Positions 59,066 through 64,000 of a stretch of DNA of 64,000 nt are shown piece after piece; within the stretch, counting starts at the first letter, position 1; every line of letters starts with the position of its first letter. Origin of the DNA: Ariolimax columbianus (taxonomy: Eukaryota; Mollusca; Gastropoda; Stylommatophora; Arionidae); NCBI GenBank assembly GCA_036924085.1, contig JAVGWX010000019.1, positions 12,204,196-12,268,195 on the forward strand, written 5' to 3'. Position numbers and translations under genes: made by a program. The notes beneath the pieces were generated by a model. That model saw only the letters and a program-made list of their open reading frames with translations, did no database searches and was not told where the DNA came from.

Positions 59066-59425
59066 GGCTTGGCTTGGCTTCGTTTATTCTCAATCTCCCG
59101 CTATCAAACACTGAAAGGCCTTAAGTAGCAGAATGTAGTCCAGAGAACGTAATGCGTTGTGTCGTAGTTTACAGCTTGACTGCGATATTTGCACGTTTCG
59201 GTCCAACACATCCGACTTCAGCAAGCATTTTTTTAGTACCGAGTTAGCATTCCCTCTTCGATCCCTTCTCCTTATCCAGTCTGCCCTGCTGCAGCCTGTT
59301 ATCCAGGATCACCGCGTGGAGGTATAGAATGGCCTTGGCAGCTTTGGTTCGCTGGCCTTGACACTAGCAGTCAGCTATGGTTCGCTGACCACTGCAGCTC
59401 ATGTGCTACTCAGCATCTTGATCCC
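59066..59425 (-). mobile_element. SINE-B, full-length copy
   Basis: Colinear on the - strand with the copies at 9128 and 24548, from GGGATCAAGATGCTGA at its head to AACGAAGCCAAGCCAAGCC at its 3' end. The core, read on the + strand as CATCCGACTTCAGCA, is at 59209-59223. A target-site duplication is not clear. Confidence 0.88.
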
Positions 59426-59820
59426 AAACCCCGGTTCAACTGGTAAATGTCGCACAACATATCTTGCGGCTAGAAACAAATTAAGCCGACGAAGTAAACA
59501 ATAATGTACAATTGTACTTTGGGCACCTAGCCTTCCAGTTTTTAACCACTGATCTTGGCGATAAGACACAAACAACAATGGCACGTTAACATTAAACATG
59601 CTAATAATATCTTGTACTATCCTCTCCATTTGAATCTTTAAAAAGCATACGAGGAATGGACGACATGTTGTGCTCTTTAGAATGAAAGAGTCAAGGCACT
59701 TGCCTGGAAATTGGTGTGAACTGTGGTCCTTCTCTGTGTATTCACCCTGCAAGACTATTCACTTCTCTCATCTATTCTTCACATTCCTGAAACTCTGATT
59801 CTAGAACTACTCCGTGGGGA
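59426..59820. other. Non-coding stretch, nothing recognised
   Basis: Short spacer between SINE-B and the mariner fragment; could include decayed transposase. Confidence 0.4.
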
Positions 59821-59829
59821 CCCGGAACC

Positions 59830-60110
59830 ACGTTTCCATCTCAGTAATCAAGTCCTTGACCTCAAAAAAGAAGCATGCGGGTATGAAATCATGCCCCACC
59901 TAGCATACTCACCGGACTTGGCGCCTAATAACTTCTTCCTGTTCCTAAACATGACAAATCCGCTTAGTGGACGTCATTTTTCAAACGTTCTTGACTTGAT
60001 TACTGAACTGGAAACGGGATTCCGGGCACAAACGGAGGAGTACTACAATCTGGCCATCAGAAAAGTGATGAACAGATAGGAGAAGTGTATTCCCTTGCAG
60101 TGTGGAAACT
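59830..60110 (+). pseudogene. mariner transposase C-terminal fragment
   Basis: The frame reads HLAYSPDLAPNNFFLFLNMT, then SGRHFSNVLDLITELETGFR, AQTEEYYNLAIRKVMNR, then a stop and EKCIPLQCGNLETD in the same frame. In mariner elements this is HPPYSPDLAPxDFFLF, with the third catalytic aspartate in SPDLAP, then the RWEKCI tail. The tryptophan codon of RWEKCI is a stop here (TAG at 60077-60079). The first two-thirds of the transposase and both inverted repeats are not recognisable, so this is a dead remnant. Confidence 0.82.
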
Positions 60111-60523
60111 TAGAAACGGACTATTGTTCACAATCATTTTCATATAAGTGCCTTGACTCCTTCATGCTAAAATGCAAAACTGTTCAACTGCCCCTCGTAT
60201 ACATTGGATTGCGTTTCTGTTGTTCAGTGTAGTAAATCTTCTTACTGACATAATTCTTCTTGTGTTTTTCTTCTGAAAACTGTGGCTGGGACAATCGGTA
60301 TGCACTGACACATATTCTGCGTCGTGTTCTTGAGCTTTATTCCCCTGTTTCTCAGCAGGTCATGTCCCGATTCACTGTTATGCTGTATCCGTGTAAGTGT
60401 GTTCAGTAGCATATGTGGTTTCAGCCGTTTAGGGTCTCTAAAAGTTATTTTAAGACTGTTTGCCAAAATCTAGCAATATAAAGGTCTGATTAACAGTGGT
60501 AGAGATCTCGCATCTATTGGTAA
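60111..60523. other. Non-coding stretch, nothing recognised
   Basis: No repeats or coding motif. Confidence 0.45.
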
Positions 60524-60537
60524 ATATCCGTGGAATC

Positions 60538-63141
60538 TTCTTCTTCTTCTTCGTTGCAGTCAGACAGTAACCATTATTTTTTCGAAAAAAAAGCGGCGGT
60601 CATCCTGAGGCTGTCGACACTGCCATAGAGCTTGTCTTGCAGTTCCACTGGTGATGGCCACGTCTGCTCTCTCTGATCCTCGTATGTCGGGCAGTTCTGC
60701 AGCAGATGTTCAGCGGTCATTTTACCGGTACCGCACGGGCATTCGTCGGTACCACCTATCTTTAATTTGTGGAATAGGTGGTACCTCAGTCTATTGTGGC
60801 CAGTGCGAAGTCTGAAAACAACGACCTGCTCTCTTCGGTTCAACTGGTAATAGGCATCGTTTTTGGTGTAACCAGTATGTTCGGTTTCCCATTTGGTCAT
60901 GTATCTGGCTTTGATAAGCCGTTTTGACTCTTCGTACGTCATACTAGTATCTGTTTGTGGTAGTCTTGCACCTTCTTTTGCCAGTCTGTCTGTCTCCTCG
61001 TTGCCTTGGATGTTGCAGTGTGATGGGACCCACTGTACCACTACCCTTTTTTGGTGCGGACTGCTGGCACAGTTTGCAGAGTGCTGCTCTTAAGTCATTA
61101 AGCTCAGTATTTTTCTGGCTTTTTAGCGCTGTGACTACGGCGAGAGCATCTGTAAGAAAGGACTATATGGCTTTCATTGTCTTTGTGTGTCACCATTTCT
61201 TCCACTGCCGCCCTCAGTGCCTCTACCTACGCTCTGAAATTGCTTGTGTACTTACCAGTAGCGAATGACAGTGTTATTTTTCTGCCATTTGGTAAGTTCA
61301 GGAATGCTCCTGCCCCTCCGTTCTGTATAGTGTTTGTTACAGAACCGTCGGTGTATGCATGAGTCCAGTCCGTGCTTGGGTAGTTTTTCGATATAAAGCT
61401 TTCTTTTTCAGTCTGGCAGTTTTTGTTTGCAATATCTGGTATATTTTCTACCACCTCTGGAAATATATCCTGCCTCCAGGAAGGTTTTCGTACAGTAGTG
61501 ATGGGTTTTGGTATTGTTAGTGCGTTTATGGGATCTTCGTGCATCTTTGCTTTGGCTATTTCTGCAAAGTTTCTCCGCCTTAGTTTCCCATTTCCCAAAT
61601 TGTTTAGTCTCTGGTGCATTGGATGGTCAGTCAGTCTTCGGAGTTTCTCTGACTGCAGCTGGGCTCTGCAGTCTCTTCTATCGGTCATGGATTGCAGTTT
61701 TTAATCATTTCAAGTTCTACAATTGGCGTTGACTTCATGCCTCCTGTTATAACTCTCATGGCTTGGTTTTGAAGTTTGCTAACTTTATCGAAGTTCGCCT
61801 TTGCTGCTGTTGTCCATGCCGCAATTCCATACTCGAGAACTGGTCTCACTCTTCCAGTGTACAGTTTCTTTAGTATGCTTTCGTCTGCTCCCCAGCTTGT
61901 GCCAGCAAGTTTCCTCATGATTGCCATCCTTTCTCTGGCTCTCATTCGGTTTCTCTCGATCTGACTTTTCCATGTCATGCGCCGATCAAATGTGACTCCC
62001 AGATAGTTTCGGTTGTCGTTTGGCTGCAGGAATTTGCCATTTAAACTTAATTTTGTATTTTGGGGTTTGATTGAAAGCGAGAATATTGTGCATGTGGTTT
62101 TCTCCACGTTTATTTTGACCAGCCATGAGTTCGCCCACTCTTCCAGCGATATTAGGGCCTGCTGCATTCGAATTCTTGCTATGGTGAGATTCTTTTCAGA
62201 GGTCCACATAGCTAGATCGTCTGCAAACATTGAGCTGTGGACTCTTCTTGGTATATTCTCTGTAATGTCGCTTATATACACCAGGAAAAGTGTGGGTGAC
62301 AGTACTCCCCCTTGGGGTACTCCCTGCTCAAGTGTCACCTTTTTGCTCATCTGCCCTTGTACTTGGACTCTGGCCGTTCTGTTTTTGAGGTAGTGGTTGA
62401 TCCACTTGTACATTTTCCCACAAACATCACTTCTTCTTAGCTTTACTCCAAGTCCATCTTTCCACTTTGTCAAATGCCTTTTCCAGGTCCACCCACACCG
62501 CTACTGTGTGTTTCTGTTCCTGGTAGGCCTCTTCTATTTCCTGAGCTATGAGGATGACCTGGTCCTCAGTGGATCTGTGCTGTCTAAAGCCGGCTTGATG
62601 TGGAATTAGTATTCGTTTTTCTTCCAGATGCCACATCAGTCTTTGGTTTATCATACGTTCCATCAGCTTGACGACATAGCTCAGTCGGCTGATAGGCCTG
62701 TATCCATTTGGATCTGTTTTGTCCTTTCCTGTTTTTGGTACTGGTACAAGTACTGCGTCTTTCCATGCCTGGGGTACAATTCCCCTTTTCCAGCTTTGGT
62801 TCTGGACCGATAGCAGTTTCCTCTTCGCTGTTTGGCCCAGCCCCATCAGCATTTCGTTTGTTATCCCGTCTTTTCCGGGAGATTTCCTTTTCTTTAATGT
62901 TCTCATGGCCACTTCCATTTCGCTCATTGTTAATTTGGCCATCATATGCTCTTCAGGTGCCGTATTGATGTTGTCGTGCCCCTTTTGCTCTTCACTAATG
63001 TCTGTTTGCCTATCTGCAGGGACCTCGATGTGCTTTGATCTGGCATAGTGATCGACAAAAGCGTTTGCGGCTTTCTTACCAGTGAGCAAGTTTTCGCCCT
63101 GCTTGATGGTAATTTGTTTGTTTGACGGGGTTTCGTCATTC
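60538..63141 (-). mobile_element. RNase H LINE, 2.6-kb 5'-truncated copy
   Basis: The 14-bp sequence ATATCCGTGGAATC lies on both sides (60524-60537 and 63142-63155), a clear target-site duplication. Read on the - strand, the element starts just before the reverse transcriptase, contains RT, RNase H and the C-terminal knuckle, and ends TGACTGCAACGAAGAAGAAG with a (GAA)n tail at 60538-60555. It is the same family as 44303-45597, and includes the RT that the other copy lacks. The endonuclease and ORF1 are absent. Confidence 0.93.
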
Positions 63142-63143
63142 AT
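60574..63143 (-). pseudogene. Frameshifted RT-RNase H polyprotein
   Basis: Four frames together give one protein. 63143-62427 has KKRKSPGKDGITNEMLM, DPNGYRPISRLSYV, HQAGFRQHRSTEDQVILI and VAVWVDLEKAFDKV (RT motifs 1, 2, 2a and A). 62473-61685 has LEQGVPQGGVLSPTLFLVYI and SSMFADDLAMW (motifs B and C), then the thumb. 61688-61227 has HAYTDGSVTN, the RNase H start. 61041-60574 has WVPSHCNIQGN, TDRLAKEGA and CPCGTGKMTAEHLLQNCPTY. Frames change near 62460, 61687 and between 61230 and 61040; a stop follows FRA, where the other copy reads FRAEAEAL. Residues of both catalytic sites survive where legible. Confidence 0.9.
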
Positions 63144-63155
63144 ATCCGTGGAATC

Positions 63156-63398
63156 ATCATCATGACTCTGACGACTTAGTTGCTGCGATTGATATGGTAG
63201 CCACTCAACTTGAGAGCAACTCCTGTGCGATTATTTTGTAGTGAGTTACAGTGGCTTTCTTCCCTCCATGAGGCATAGTTGAAAAAGTGAACCTATTGAC
63301 TGTGGTGTAATGCGAGGCTCGTCAGTAAATTTACCATCATGGGGAATAAGGTGTTGATCCCCACCTCCTCGGCCTGATTAGGTTGACACAGCCAGTTT
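63156..63398. other. Spacer, nothing recognised
   Basis: Short non-repetitive sequence before the last array. Confidence 0.45.
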
Positions 63399-63399
63399 C

Positions 63400-63905
63400 T
63401 AAGAAACCCAACAAGTAAGGGAGGTGGAGTCCCCACCAGTAGGGGAGGCAGAGTACTGACCAGTACGAGAGGTGGAGTCTCCACCAGTACGGGAGGTGGA
63501 GTCCTGACCAGTACGGGAGGTAGAGTCCTGACCAGTACGGGCGGTGGAGTCCTGGCCAGTACGGGAGGTGGAGTTCTGGCCAGTACGGGAGGTGGAGTCC
63601 TGACCAGTACGGGAGGTGGATTCCTGACCAGTACGGGAGGTGGAGTCTCCACCAGTACGGGAGGTGGAGTCCTGACCAGTACGAGAGGTGGAGTCCTGGC
63701 CAGTACGGGAGGTGGAGTTCTGACCAGTACGGGAGGTGGAGTCAAGACCAGTACGGGAGGTGGAGTCCTGACCAGTACGGGAGGTGGAGTCTCCCCCAGT
63801 ACTGGAGGTGGAGTCCTGACCAGTACGGGAGTTGGAGTCTCGACCGGGAGGTGGAGTCCTGACCAGCACGGGAGGTGGAGTCTCCACCAGTACGTGGGTG
63901 GAGTC
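63400..63905. repeat. 24-bp minisatellite, about 21 units
   Basis: Units GGAGGTGGAGTCCTGACCAG plus TACG, with TCTCCACC, TTCTGGCC and TCCTGGCC variants in mixed order. GC content is far above the local average. The period of 24 leaves frames of 150 and 197 codons open on the - strand; these are artefacts. The last 95 bp show nothing. Confidence 0.96.
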
Positions 63906-64000
63906 TTGATTAGTATATTTCACGTAACCTTGATAATTTTTTGTTCCTATCCAGCTGTAAATTGGTACTTCGGTACTGTTAGTAAACAACATACTGAGAA

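Overview
The window is eukaryotic intergenic DNA, almost certainly from a metazoan. The retrotransposon proteins and SINE types suggest a lophotrochozoan, perhaps a gastropod or bivalve mollusc, but nothing here fixes the species. I found no host protein-coding gene, rRNA, functional tRNA, CRISPR array or prokaryotic feature. The long open frames are mostly artefacts of tandem repeats whose unit contains no stop codon.

The dominant content is tandem repeats, by eye roughly 40 to 50 percent of the sequence. About 30 separate minisatellites have units of 15 to 57 bp. There are also long simple-sequence tracts: TTC/GAA at 17.3-18.1, 21.1-21.6 and 37.2-38.0 kb; GATA/GACA at 21.6-23.2 and 29.1-29.5 kb; GGTGAT/ATCACC at 35.0-37.0 and 51.1-54.0 kb; an 18-bp CAG(CAA)4CAT array at 40.3-41.4 kb; and a TA tract at 49.5 kb. 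Several arrays show higher-order periodicity (92, 195, 86, 352, 54 and 80 bp).

The second component is transposable-element debris. Non-LTR retrotransposons are represented by a 5'-truncated reverse-transcriptase copy with a C-terminal zinc finger (4.73-5.90 kb), an RNase H-bearing LINE in two copies (44.30-45.60 kb, + strand, open; 60.54-63.14 kb, - strand, frameshifted), a CR1-like C-terminus (26.7 kb), and decayed LINE 3' ends at 23.8, 28.4, 31.3, 48.5 and 50.8 kb. DNA transposons leave a hAT fragment (27.3 kb) and a mariner fragment (59.9 kb). SINEs fall into four groups, called here SINE-A, SINE-B, SINE-C and a core-only type. A dispersed element ending in (CAA)n, called D, has three copies.

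The most interesting structure is how these layers interact. SINE-A, SINE-B and the core-only remnants share one short core around TGCTGAAGTCGGATG at eight places. LINE and SINE copies are nested in minisatellites, with target-site duplications that allow the empty site to be read. Some arrays appear to have grown out of transposon parts: the 1.1-kb array at 40 kb from the (CAA)n end of element D, and the 43-bp array at 0.64-1.11 kb from the head of a SINE-B copy. The (GAA)n tail shared by the RNase H LINE and one SINE-B copy suggests a LINE/SINE partnership. All identifications come from reading motifs; no database search was possible.
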